In this document: in pieces, positions 36,159 through 47,351 of the stretch | Layout: every line of letters begins with the position of its first letter | How positions within the stretch are numbered: the stretch's first letter is position 1 | Translations under genes and position numbers: made by a program | Source: Clitopilus passeckerianus | Taxonomy: Eukaryota > Basidiomycota > Agaricomycetes > Agaricales > Entolomataceae | Assembly: GCA_944990035.1 (NCBI GenBank) | Contig: CALYLX010000157.1 | Span: 372,001-436,000, forward strand | Length of the DNA stretch: 64,000 nt | Direction of reading: 5' to 3' | Notes under the pieces: model-generated | Told to the model about the DNA's origin: nothing | The model's input: only the letters and a program-made list of their open reading frames with translations | Databases searched by the model: none

Positions 36159-37217
36159 TTAAGCCTTGACATCCATGCTCTCAGTTCTCTGCCTCTTCTT
36201 GGCATGGCCGTTGACGTCGCCGTTGGTGTGTCCATTCGCATTGACGGAAGCGAAGTATTCCTGAGAGCCCTTGGGGTCGGGCTTCATGGTCTTCGAACCT
36301 TCGTTCCAGTTGGCTGGGCAAACTTCGCCATGCACATCCTACAGATATAGAGTGTATGAGTCGCAGAAAGATGTGACAAGGGGGAAAACACGTACAGTGA
36401 ACTGGAATGCCTTGATAAGACGAATGGTCTCCTCGACAGAGCGACCGACGGGAAGGTCGTTGACCGTAATTTGTCTGGCGTAAACAAGACATAAGAAATC
36501 GTTTTGGAAATATTTTTCGTGGCTGGTTACATACCTCACAGTACCCTTGGGGTCGATGATGAACAGTCCCCTCAAGCTGATGCCCTCTTCTTCAATGAGG
36601 ACACCGTACTCCCTGGAGATGCTCATGGTCCTGTCGGCAACCAAGGGAAGCTTGAGGTCGGGTCCAAGTCCACCTTGAGCCCGGGGTTGGGTGGCCCACG
36701 CAAAATGAGAGTACGCAGAGTCGGTAGAGATACCAAGCACGACGGTGTTGAGGGTCTTCAATTGAGGGAGCGCATCGTTGAAGGCCAGAATTTCACTTCA
36801 CGACAAGCCTCATGTTAGGCGCGAAAAAAAACCCCATTGAGGCAAAGAAGAGCTTACGTGGGGCACACGAAGGTGAAGTCCATGGGATAGAAAAGGAGGA
36901 CAACCCTAGAGGCGGGACATATTAGTGACGAATTCATACGAGAAGAACATTGGGCAAAAGTGCCGACGTGTCGCGTAATTTGAACGCGTCTGATAGAGTC
37001 CAACAATTATTTGCGATTCCGTGGTGAAGAAATGTCATATTCAGTGTCAAATATCCTCCAGCACGCGCCAAAAAAAACAGCCAGCGGCGTTTCTACAAAA
37101 CAAATCGTCCACCTACCATTGACCTTTGAATTCCTCCAGGGAGATATCCTTGAATTCACCATCAACGACGGCTTGAGCCTTGAATTGAGGAGCAGGGCGT
37201 TGAACGTATACAGGCAT
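36159..37217 (-). CDS. TSA1: typical 2-Cys peroxiredoxin
   Basis: This thiol peroxidase reduces hydrogen peroxide and organic peroxides using thioredoxin. The peroxidatic cysteine lies in [14 protein letters not shown] and the resolving cysteine in [11 protein letters not shown]. Other family blocks are [86 protein letters not shown]. Exons are 37217-37117, 36905-36858, 36795-36535, 36474-36396 and 36338-36159. The C-terminus is longer than in yeast Tsa1 and ends in a basic stretch ([16 protein letters not shown]) that resembles a nuclear localisation signal. The gene is complete; about 220 residues. The symbol is by homology to the yeast family. Confidence 0.93.
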
Positions 37218-38055
37218 ATTGGTCTGAGGTATCAAAGTCGCAAAGAAAGTGCCGACAATGGTAAAAGCGAAAGAAATGGGGCGAATCGTGCGGTGGCAAA
37301 TTTATATCGCGTAATTTGTTTTAACCCAATAAAGGGTGGAGGCATTCGGTCTCGATCGCGTTCTTTGGACATGTTAGGTCTGATCCGAACTTTGATCGGC
37401 GTTCTTTGGGCGTCAATTATGTACTGGATTGCAAGGTCTTTGGAAATTGGAATTGATTTACTCAAGAGTTCGTCAGTTTATTTTATTGGGTGCGTAGATA
37501 CAATGAATATACTGTATAGCCGTAACGCATAAGTCTTTTCAACAGAGCGACTCTTTGAGCGGTTTACACCGTTGTTGTATAGATATTACTAGAGTTGAAC
37601 CGTGCCCAGAGTTGCCTTTCCCTTCAGTCAGCCAAAGAAAGCCAGATCATCCAAACTCTTGGGACTCTTGATACATATTGCAAGGACTTGAGCGAGAGTA
37701 GGAAGCTTTCTGCGACGCGTGAGTCAACCTTCCAACCTTCTTAACCTCCAATATGCATCGTAAGCTTTCGGCCGTTGGATGACTGTTCCAAAGCAAGTGG
37801 CCCTGTTTCACTTGGAGTTACGTTCCCAATTGAACTGCAGGTCGTCCACGACGGTCGGTGAGGTGGTTATCATAAACAGGCGCTAGCAAGGGCCAGTGAG
37901 CCGGAGGGATCAATCACACCAAGCATGAGCAAGCAGATGACAATACATCGCAAGCGCAAGGGCAGTCTGACTAGGCTGTGGGTGTGGAGCGATGTAGCTG
38001 AGTTTAAAACGATGTACTGTATATAATATATCGATATACTTTATATGGGAATTCT

Positions 38056-38090
38056 GATATACTGTTTTTGGACGCGTTGGAAGCGCGTTT
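38056..38090. repeat. hairpin-containing direct repeat, copy 1
   Basis: The block GATATACT, then TTGGACGCG, then GAAGCGCGTTT is shared with the copy at 38166-38197. ACGCG and CGCGT form inverted arms. Confidence 0.5.
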
Positions 38091-38165
38091 GTCAGTGGAC
38101 AGATTCGACACGGTCTGGTGAGCTCCTAGGCAGAGTCCAAGTAGTAAAAGTATGTATATTATGTA

Positions 38166-38197
38166 GATATACTAGTATTGGACGCGCGAAGCGCGTT
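38166..38197. repeat. hairpin-containing direct repeat, copy 2
   Basis: ACGCGC-GAA-GCGCGT at 38182-38196 is a perfect 6-base-arm hairpin in the same GATATACT context as copy 1. Confidence 0.5.
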
Positions 38198-39006
38198 TTA
38201 GAAAATAATTCACCTATTATTAGCCGAAAATCCTTCTCAATGGTGCGCTCATGGCCAGATTCACACCTAAAGCAAGGATTTTTGACCGTTTCTACGAGTT
38301 TAGAACCAGGAAGCAGGTAATATCGGTGGATAATAGCTAGATACTGCTAACACAGAAGTGCTGAGCTCCAGAATGGGTTCGTTGTGGCAAAAGAGCAATT
38401 TTGATGGGGCTCTAGCTCGAGGATGAGATCTCTCAGAACTATGACATCGTTCGCCGAAGCTACAAAACTCAGAAAACCAGCAGTTTTGATTACTCGTATG
38501 CTGGGAACACTACCTAAGATGCATTAACTCTGTTCGTTCCCGTACAATTCAGCATTTCCCTTGTACTTCCTCCCCATGATTGTGCACTGTATGAAGTAGC
38601 TGACGGCCTGGTATGTTCTCACAATGAGCTTAGAGTATCGGAGAGCCCATCAAAGGCACTCTGCAACTCTAAAGGTTCTTCATTTGCGCACAATTTGATG
38701 AATTAGAATCTACCCAGTATTGCTGGGCAATCCAGAACCTTGCAGACAGATATTGGCCTCGTTGACCATGTAAGTACACTTTCCGCTCTCGTACTTTCTT
38801 ATATTTACTCAAAACATGGACGAAAAGTCGCGAAATAGCGTACGGAATGATTGGCTGCCAACCAACCGTTCACGCCTCCCTCGATAATGCTCCTTGATTT
38901 GAGTACTTTACCATTGATCTGGACCGGCCCGAGAGTGTTTCCACAAGATTTCAAGCTTTGAGAGGTTTTCCGCATACCTTTTCGCTTCCTCTCTTCCCTC
39001 CTCTTA

Positions 39007-39535
39007 CTGTCAATCCGGAAAATCATGTCATAACTGAAATTTTCGTTTGCTTGCGGCCGTGATCACGTGTGACCCTCGGGTTTAGCCGAGCCGGGGCTGG
39101 CTGATGGTGCTCGTCCATTGAAGTGGAACGTCCGAGTTGAATTATCAGCATCTCAATGGTTTTCCGTCACATAAGTGAGGACCTTAGGCAACGCGCGTTG
39201 TGGCTAGTGGAGAATGACTATATAACAGAGGATGTAGCTGAGATTCTGGGGGTCTCTGAGCGAAGTATCGCACGTTGGCAACACAATGGTATACGGGGAA
39301 ACATAACAGAAGGAGTGGATAAAACTAGATAAAATGATTTAAAAAATAAATGAGCGTGTGTCGGTTGTAAATCGAGTGTCGGGCGTGCCAAATTCTATTC
39401 AGAAGTGGGCGAGATTTGGTTGACGCTCTCATTTCGAGCTCAGGCGCCCACGGTCGGCGCTTGCCGAGGTCATCACATAATCACGGCCGCAAGAAAACGA
39501 AATTTCAGTTATGACATGATTTTCCGGATTGACAG
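39007..39535 (+). mobile_element. 529-bp Tc1/mariner-like miniature transposon (MITE-like)
   Basis: The left end CTGTCAATCCGGAAAATCAT is the reverse complement of the right end, and the similarity continues for about 65 bases with few mismatches. The element is flanked on both sides by TA (39005-39006 and 39536-39537), the target duplication of Tc1/mariner elements. It contains a 58-codon frame resembling the helix-turn-helix start of a Tc1-type transposase but no catalytic DDE domain. It is therefore a non-autonomous, internally deleted copy. It inserted next to a TAAT-rich sequence. Confidence 0.88.
39156..39332 (+). pseudogene. truncated transposase fragment (HTH domain only)
   Basis: The frame starts MVFRHISEDLRQRALWLVEN and continues through DVAEILGVSERSIARWQ, a helix-turn-helix of the homeodomain-like type found at the N-terminus of Tc1/mariner transposases. 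It stops after 58 codons (TAA at 39330-39332), and no DDE/DDD residues follow before the right inverted repeat. If expressed it would be a DNA-binding peptide lacking catalysis. Confidence 0.75.
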
Positions 39536-39542
39536 TAATTAA

Positions 39543-40234
39543 TTAATTAATTTTTCTCTTTTCGTCCGGAGGCCCACAGCCAGAGAACCCATCGCAATGG
39601 ACACTTACCGTGACTTCGGCCCCGACTCCGCTGAAGCCCGTGAACGTGTTGTGAACAGCAAATATATATGCATTCGTTTCGTTGTCGGTTCGTACTGTGA
39701 GTAGTGTGCATGTGAAAGCGTCAGAAACAACGAGGTGAGGATGTTCTGAAACTCTTATCTTGTAGTTGGAGTTTACCATCGATTAGCATGCCTCCTGAGG
39801 CCAAACCCTGCATGCACCTCCTCAAACCAGCCATTGGAGACAGATAGACGCTCACCGGCACCAGCCAGAGCCACTTATCTCCGTTCTTGTCCCTGCGGCG
39901 TTTCTCTGGATCTTCAACATCTTCACAGCAACTTTTCCATCTTGGGCCAGCTGTTAACTCCACCTGTGAATGGTAGAGGACACGCCACGCGACGCACACG
40001 ATGCTTGCAATGCCGGTCCGCTTCTTGGCTGGCGCCTTGTATGAATTGGCGGAGTACGGTGATACTCCACCATGCATTGACGTCTTAAAGTCCAGGCCCC
40101 GTACATACCCCGGTTGGTTGCTGCTGCGTCTGGTTGCATTGCCTCGTTGCGGGCCTGGGTATGACGCACCACTTTCGGAAACTGTATAAGATTCTGCCAA
40201 AGGGTAATTTGATGGGATGACCCCTTCAGCCATC
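39543..40234 (-). CDS. possible hypothetical gene
   Basis: Open minus-strand frames with plausible GT-AG pairs start at about 40234 (MAEGVIPSNYPLAESY) and run to 39543. Pieces such as DKNGDKWLWLVP and DAFTCTLLTVRTDNETNAY could be exons of a small protein. I recognise no family, and composition is only weakly coding-like. The stop lies a few bases from the right end of the transposon, so the 3' part may be affected by the insertion. Confidence 0.25.
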
Positions 40235-40540
40235 TTATTCCCTCTCTGATATTGAGCAGGTGGCCGTAAGCGGCCTGGCATATGTCGTCGTTCTGGGGTC
40301 GCGTCTGTTAGCTTCAGCGTACGTGCCCTATTTTCGTGATTTAACGTCTATAACCTTATGTGCTGTACAGGCCGCCGTTCCGAACCTAGCTCAAACTGGT
40401 ATTGGTGGCAACGTACCCTGGATCTATCTTACCGTCAGCATCTTCTATCTTCTGAGAAGAGGAGAATGAAATCGACATGAGCTCGGTATATTGCTCCCAC
40501 CCTTTACCCCAGTCAAGGGCCTATTGACAACGCTTCCCCC

Positions 40541-42887
40541 ATGTTCCAGGACAACACCATAGAATGTCCGTTCTATCTTCCACCATTCATCCTGAAGCTC
40601 TGGTCATCTTCGATGTAAGCTACCACTCTCACTGTAGAAGCAGCTCTGCTCACGATTGGCACCTTTCTATAGTGGTCCGAATGACCTCCCACGAGATGCC
40701 AGAGTCCACATCTACGACGTTTATGACAACGAACTCGACGAAGTCCGCTCCAGCCCATCAGCAACAGAACGACGCCCCATTTTCCAAGACCTTGAAAGCT
40801 ACTCCCAAACCGCACGTCTGTTGCTCGTCGCAGAGCAAGCTTTCTATGATCTTGAACGCGAAGCGGAAAGCGCCGTCGCAGACCTTTTGTCACGAACCTA
40901 CTCTAGCGGGACCCCTACGCGCCAAACATACGTTCATCTAGATCGCAAGCGACTTGGCGTACTGCGCAAGTACTTCATCTTCCTGAGGTTCAGGAATAGC
41001 GCCGCATATCGACAAATTGTTCGCGCTTCAAAGGAACCCGATAAGAAGCACGTCCAGGGCATGATCTACCCTGCATACCTTCCACTCATCATTGAACATC
41101 GCCTTTGGGTGGTGCTGAGGGCATTCACCAGCTTCCTCACCCACGACCCCGATTCGTCTCCGCCTCACAAGATCAAGAGGAACATACCAACAGTTGACCC
41201 TCGGGTCCCATTCGAGCAATTCCAAGCCATCTTCGACACTTACTGCTGGAGACTATGGGATGCTGAAATCTGCATTGGCGTCTCTTCAGACGAGGAACAA
41301 GAGTATATCCTTCCTGACGCCTGCTTCGGGACCTTGGATGAAGGCTTTGCAGAGGACCCGTATGTTCGTTTTTGTCTCTCAGCTTCCATGCATTGACCAA
41401 ACCTATTCATAGTGATTGTTGCGACTTTTTCTTCCCGGTGTTCCCTACCTTCAACGTCTATGTGCTAGGCACCAGCGCCAAGGACTCGGATGCTGGGTCG
41501 GATGAAGAAGACGAAGAACCCGAGCTGCCCTCAAGCAGGCCCTCGTTCGCGTCGACATCGGTATCGAATCAGCCTCGGACATTCATCTTCGCAACGCCAT
41601 GATCCTTCAGACCTACCCCGAGCGCCTATACTTCGCTTCCCTCGACCTGTTGCTTTGTCCATCTCCTCATACGACGAATTTCGTTGGATCCAGGAGCACC
41701 AGGACTACTCTAGGTTGAAGCAGCGGTGTCGGCAGAAGTTCTTGCAGGAGACGGTCACGAACACCCTTGTAGTGAAAGGAAGCGTCATCCTGACGGACCT
41801 CACCAGCGAGGTCAGTCAGATGGGTAGCGGGCCTGTCTGCCATGGAGCATTTGCGGATGTATGGAAGGCGGTGTGGAATGACCCTGTGGAGAGAAGATCG
41901 AGGAAGGTTGCAGTTAAGGTGTTGAGGCAGATCATGGTGCAGAACGTCAAGGAGAAGCTAATGAAGGTTAGCACTCCTCATCCTGCCCGAGTTGACGTAG
42001 TCTGACGGTGTTTATTCAGCGCCTTCAAACGGAAGTTGTTGCATGGCATCGACTATGTCATAGGAATATCAACCAGTTGTTTGGAGTTGTTCAGTTCCAG
42101 AACAGCATCGGCATGGTCTCTGCGTGGTGTGACCACGGGAATTTATGCAGCTATTTGAAGGATAACTTCTCTGTGGATAGGCTTGACCTAGTAAGTGTGT
42201 CCAAGCTCTTTGAAGTCTCTCCTGTGTCTGACTGTGCTTTAGCTCATCCAGATTGCTTCGGGCATTGAGTACCTACACTCGGCCCAACCAACCGTTGTTC
42301 ATGGAGACTTGAAAGGGGTACGTATACAATGCTAGAGGCTTTGCTTGTTATGGAGAACTGACACGATCTTTAGGTGAACATCCTGATCGATGAACGAGGG
42401 TGCCCTGTTCTTACCGACTTTGGACTCTCCAAAGTTATTGAAGACATGTCAGATACAATCAACATCGGCTCCTCTTTCTTTGCTGGATCTACAAGATGGA
42501 TGGCACCAGAGCTGATCCTAGCGCTAGTTGAAGACACGGGTCAGCCACCTCCCATCACGACGTATAGCGATGTCTATGCTTTTGCTTCTGTCTGTCTGGA
42601 GGTCAGCGGTTCCTTCCTAGTTATTGGGGATCATGGACTGACGTGCAATCTATAAATAGGTCGCTAGCGGGCTCGTTCCATATGCAAACCGAAGCAACGA
42701 CCACGCTGTCACCGTGGATATTATCAGAGGAGTCAAACCTGCTCGGGTCGACAAGTGTTACATCCGCCTTAAGGACGAAGATTTCTTCTGGGATACACTG
42801 GATCGCTGCTGGAGCCAAGAGTATGATTCAAGACCTGGGATGAAGGAGGTGCTAGGGCTGCTGGAGAGTATAAGGTGCACAACGTGA
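40541..42887 (+). CDS. TKL-like protein kinase with long N-terminal region
   Basis: This is a probable serine/threonine kinase of the type common in Agaricomycetes. The N-terminal 330 residues are family specific (VHIYDVYDNELDE, LDRKRLGVLRKYFIFLRFRN, IHLRNAMILQTYPERLYFASL, then ALSISSYDEFRWIQEHQDY). The kinase domain shows the Gly loop GPVCHGAFADVWKAVW, VAVKVLR (ATP Lys), HRNINQLFGVV, VVHGDLKGVNILID (HGD, a non-RD kinase), DFGLSKV, GSTRWMAPEL and SDVYAFASVCLE. I chose the start at 40541 because its exon joins in phase with the second. Between about 41520 and 41645 three frames are needed in succession. Each change equals one missing base (one G near 41522, one C near 41642). Introns in the kinase part are all GT-AG. 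Confidence 0.8.
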
Positions 42888-43584
42888 GGAGTTCTGAGGG
42901 CCGGCCCCAATTCTCGTTTATCCTTATTCGGCTCGCATTTTATTGCAGCTTCTCTTTTCATCGTTCTTGACCTATTACATCTTACGGTTCACAAACCGTT
43001 GTACAGTATATTATTTCTTCGCTTTATTAGCTGCATCTTCCTGTCGCGCAACATTGTACTCTACTTTTACCAGTTATATACCCTACAAGCACATATACCA
43101 TTCATTAGTATTTCGCAATCCTTTTTGATTGTTTGACTACTGGCATCAGTCGAGGACGGCCACGTTAAACCTTATGAAAGCCCTCAATTCATTACCTGGC
43201 AGTGTTGGCACGCACTCGCGTTTGTGCCACTGGGCGATGATCTTGACGACAGACTTTTTAGCATCACCATGATCAACGACGACGAACCCACATTTGAATT
43301 AACGTCCTCAACCTGCTACAAGCGATACTACGTCGATCTACCCCGATCTGGCATATGACTAGTTGACAGCCATTTCTGGCTAGAACACTCCAAACCAATA
43401 GCATTTGTACCAAGGGATCGCCATACCCAGCAATCTGCGGTGCCTGCATGAATCACATCTGTCAGGACGAGTCAAGACGATAATGCTTCAGTCCAAATTG
43501 GGTGTTTAAATCTACCGTTTATGATGCTTCGACTCGGCAATTTGGATCCTTCAGTCTCTGTGAGGCCAAATATCGAAACCAACC
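42888..43584. other. intergenic, no gene seen
   Basis: About 700 bases between the kinase gene and the vWA-RBR gene. A 61-codon frame at 42943-43128 has no recognisable content. Confidence 0.5.
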
Positions 43585-46500
43585 ATGGCATCCTACGATC
43601 TCATTGTAGTCACCGATGCTACAGCGAGTATGGGTCAATGTGGGTATTTTTGCCTTTGGACTGCTGGAAGAACTGAGCTAATGGCCGACATCTACAGACC
43701 TGGCTTCTCTGCGTTCATCCATTCCCGAAATCATTGCATTGAGTACACTCTCAGGCGTCTTCAAGCGGGTTGCTGTCGTCGCATACAAAGATTATACGGA
43801 ACCGGAACGAGTTGTCGAATGGTCGGGGTGGGATAGCCCAGACCTCCCTGAGTTTGTCGAAAATCTCGTTCCAACTGGAGGAGGAGATTACCCCGAAGCA
43901 GCGAAAAGTGCTCTCATTCACGTCCTCCGAGAAGTCAAGCAAGGAGGAGGTGATAACACCCTGGTCCTCTGGTATGCAGATGCTCCTCCCCACCACGCCT
44001 CCATCCGGAGCTACCTAAACGACAAAGCCGAAATAGATGCGTTTCCACAAGGTTCCACAGATTGGGTGAAGCTGTCGAAGTTAGCAAGGAAGATGAAAGT
44101 GACAGTGTTCTCTTTCATTCCAAGGATCCTAGAAGATAATGACGCTGCGTCATTCTATGTCCTCCTATCTCAGCTCACTGGAGGTCTTTGCGTCTCCTCT
44201 GATACCCAAAGTGGCTCAGCAATTTCCCGCCTGAGCCTGGAAGTCATTCTCCAGTGGATGGGACAAGGGGCCGATATCGACACCCGCCTTGAATCGGAGA
44301 AGGTCAAATTCTCCCAATTCATTGATTCTCCGAGAGAGATTCAACCCCGTCTGACTGATGAACTAGCGGGCGCTTTCGGCTTCCTACCGCCTCCTCTGAA
44401 TCCCCAGGCGCCTTCGACCAAGCCCACCCCACTACGTCCCATTCGCCTGTCCCAACTTCATGCTTCCGACATTCCTTCGGGGGAAGATCTCCCCACAATG
44501 TCCTATGTCCAGCGACTCCAAAATCCGTCGGATACACATTATCAAGAACAGGTTTACGCTTCCCTTCACAACGTCATTGAGAAGAATGTCGTTGCCCTGA
44601 CACTCAACAACGTTTTTGGCCAAGTTTGGCGGGCAGTGTGCAGTCAACCCTCCACTCCTCAGCAGGCGGAGCTGCTTAATGCCTTCAGCCAAAAGGTCGG
44701 CTCAATATCTAACCCTACCCAGAAGAAGGCTCTCCAGGATTGGCTGGATAGCAGCTTCGACTCCACGGCCAAAATTGAAGAGATGCTTGCCAAGGTTGAG
44801 CCCGGCGGACCCAAGGTTTGCTTGGATCTAGACACAGAGGTTGGCCTAACGCGCACCGAGCTGCTCGAGGTCTCCAGGAGTTGCTATTCGGAAGTTTTGA
44901 GGAATGTAGCCTCCGTCTTCACACACCTTAAGGTACGACTTCTTTCACAACGGGACGAACCGTTATGCTAACTTGAGTTTTCACAGCTTGTCGATGCGGA
45001 CGTAGAGATGGCACCCGGGCACCGATATATTCCACTTTCGTTGTCTGCTCAGGAGTTCTTCCGCACTATCCCTCACCTGGTCGTCCCTGGTACTTTGTAT
45101 CCTCCACGCTCAGCTTCCATCACTGCTGTCCTTGCCCTGGTCACCGGCGTCCCTTTCCTTCGCGAGAAGGCATTGGAAATCTTGACGCCAATCAAAGGCA
45201 CCTGGGTGGATCTCGAAATCCCGGAGAATGTTAGCTTCGAATGCGCCAAGTTCCTCCTGTCCGCGCCCGAGGGCCTAGTCCTGTCGGCCGAAGAGAAAAA
45301 GACGTATCAGGCCATGAGGCGATACAGGTTGATTGAACTGAATATGCAGTCAAATCTCAACGCCAAGCTAGGGTGGACGCCGGAGAAGACTACGGGAGTA
45401 GGTGACCACAAGATTGAATGCTCTTGTTGTAATGTGATGTGGGTGCATTTCTCCACTTCTAAAATGCTCGTTCTTACCATTTTTACCGTAGGCGTAGCGT
45501 TACTTTGATGAGCGAAGACCAGAAGGGTGTGTGTGGTCTTTGTGTAGACCTCAAGGACAAGCAAGAGGCGATCAAGTTCCAAACCGACGGAGAGGTACTC
45601 ATAACCGCTATTCGGCTCGTACTCCACTGATCGATTTTAGATGGCGAGTTGCTGGGTCGAGTGTTCGATGAAGGGCTGCCGAGCCCAGTATGTAGTAGAA
45701 GACCACAAAGGCCTCAACGTGAGTACTTATGCGGTTTAAGGAGTCATAGAAGAAACTGACTAGGGCAATTTATAGGTTCGTCCGAAGTGCTGGTACTGCC
45801 GTCAAAAGAGGAAGTGTCCCTGGCAAGAATGTACACGCTGCAAGAACCGGATCGTCACTCCAGCTTACCTTCGCAACAAGGGCAACGCAAAATACCTTTG
45901 CTATGCATGCCAGCCAAACAGCCAGGTCTCTAGCGTCGTTGAAGTTGAGGCTTCTGTTCATGCTCTGGTGAAGGAAAATGGACTGCCCTGGCTGGGAGTC
46001 ATACCAAACGCCGACCTGTTCCATGGCAAATCTGCCTTCAAGCTCATGTCGGAACATGGCACCTCCGTCTTTGATCCCGTCCCTGTGGACAAGAAGCTGA
46101 AGCTTGAGTTGAAATCCAAGCCTGTCCATGATCCACATGAAGTGCGGCAGCAGGTGGAACGCTGGATCGAGACTGGAACGGTTGAACTCGGATGCTGCGC
46201 GCTGTGTTTCGGTGACATGCCCAAGAACAAGTTGATGCCGGCTTGCGGTCGATCAGGATGCAAGCATAAGGCTGACAATGACTGCTTGCAAACATGGGTG
46301 AGTCTCCCTAAGCAAGATCTAACTTGACCTAACTGTTCTTTGACATAGTATTCAAATGCTAAACCTGGGCGATTGCTGAACGTCATGGAGCTTATGTGCC
46401 CCTTCTGCCGCCGACTTCCTGACCACCATGCCATTTCTCGATATAACCCTCAAGCCATCGCCCTAGGCAACCTCAAGAACGCCATCTCTGATCGGCAGTG

Positions 46501-46990
46501 GTTCTATGCTTGGTGTATTGAATGCGGATTTGCCAAGCAAGCGTTTGAACGTGTATGCGCACAGGGACCTTTACCACCTATTGTCGGTTTCAGGTGTAGG
46601 GACTGCATCGAGATATCGGAACGGGCGGTCACGATGGTGCAGCAGGAGGAGGATGACGAGCTGGAAGGGTATCGCCAAAACAGGGAGCGTCGACGCGCAG
46701 TGGCAAACGAGATCAAGAACCAGAAGACCGTTCGCATCACCCGCTGTCCGACATGCAAGACTCCTGTAGACAAGGTACGAAGACCCTTGAAACCCCTTAG
46801 ACGGCCTTCTAACTATCTAATGCAGATTGATGGATGTAACCACATTGAATGCAGCTGTGGAACTCACTTCTGTCATGTATGTGGCGCTGGAGATGCGAAC
46901 TGGAGCAGCGCGGATTGCTACGAACATATGGCACAGAAACATGGTGGCTGTTGGGACTTCGAGATGCATGACGAGGACGAGGATAATTGA
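43585..46990 (+). CDS. vWA domain plus RBR-type RING/IBR protein
   Basis: The N-terminus is a von Willebrand factor A domain: LIVVTDATASMGQ has the MIDAS-like DxTxS, and YKDY, GGGDYPEAAKSALIHVL and NTLVLWYADAPPHH follow. A long helical middle comes next. The C-terminal part is a zinc-binding array: CSCCN, CGLC, CWYCRQKRKCPWQECTRC, CYAC, then CCALCFGDM, CPFCRRLP and a last module RCPTCKTPVDK plus GCNHIECSCGTHFCHVCG. The last module is a typical RING2/Rcat of RBR ubiquitin ligases, with the Cys of GCNH as the expected catalytic residue. Exon 1 ends in GTGGGT and joins YLASLRSSIPEI in phase. About 1,000 residues. A ubiquitin ligase role is inference from the C-terminal modules. Confidence 0.82.
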
Positions 46991-47351
46991 TCACGAGAGA
47001 ACACTAGATCGTAACAGCTGTGAAACAAGTAGAAGGACAATGCTCATCCTCTATCGTGCATGTCCATCGGTTCATGCTCAAAAATCAGGTCCAATAATGT
47101 GGACTGACCTTCTGAAATCATGTTTTCCCCAACAGATAGGGTTCCGGAAGAAAAGTTTCTTCGGGCTCTCCCTCTCCACCTGCGCAACGAGTTCTATGTT
47201 CTTTGTGTGCGCTGGATGTACCTCACTAAAAATCCCCTTTCTAAAGGATCATAGCGAGAACATGATACCTATTCAATATCTGGTTGGTCATTGCTCGACA
47301 CTCGCAATATCACGCTGGAGTAAGTAAAATCGAATTTTCATTTTCAGCATG
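46991..47351. other. convergent intergenic region
   Basis: The 3' ends of the vWA-RBR gene (+) and the first MYND gene (-) meet here. No further gene was seen. Confidence 0.5.

Larger units (their letters stand above)
37218..39004. other. gene-poor region, AT-rich in part
   Basis: No supported gene. A strongly AT-rich patch lies at 38005-38065. Two copies of a small GC-rich hairpin motif at about 38056-38090 and 38166-38197 are described separately. Longer frames at 37011-37532 and 38045-38320 overlap the peroxiredoxin start or the AT-rich patch and look accidental. Confidence 0.45.

Noticed and set aside
37011..37532. 173-codon plus-strand frame
   Set aside because: It lies antisense to the first peroxiredoxin exon and its upstream region, and nothing in it resembles a domain.
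38005..38065. AT-rich patch as a centromere or replication origin
   Set aside because: About 60 bases of AT-rich sequence is far too little evidence for either in a basidiomycete.
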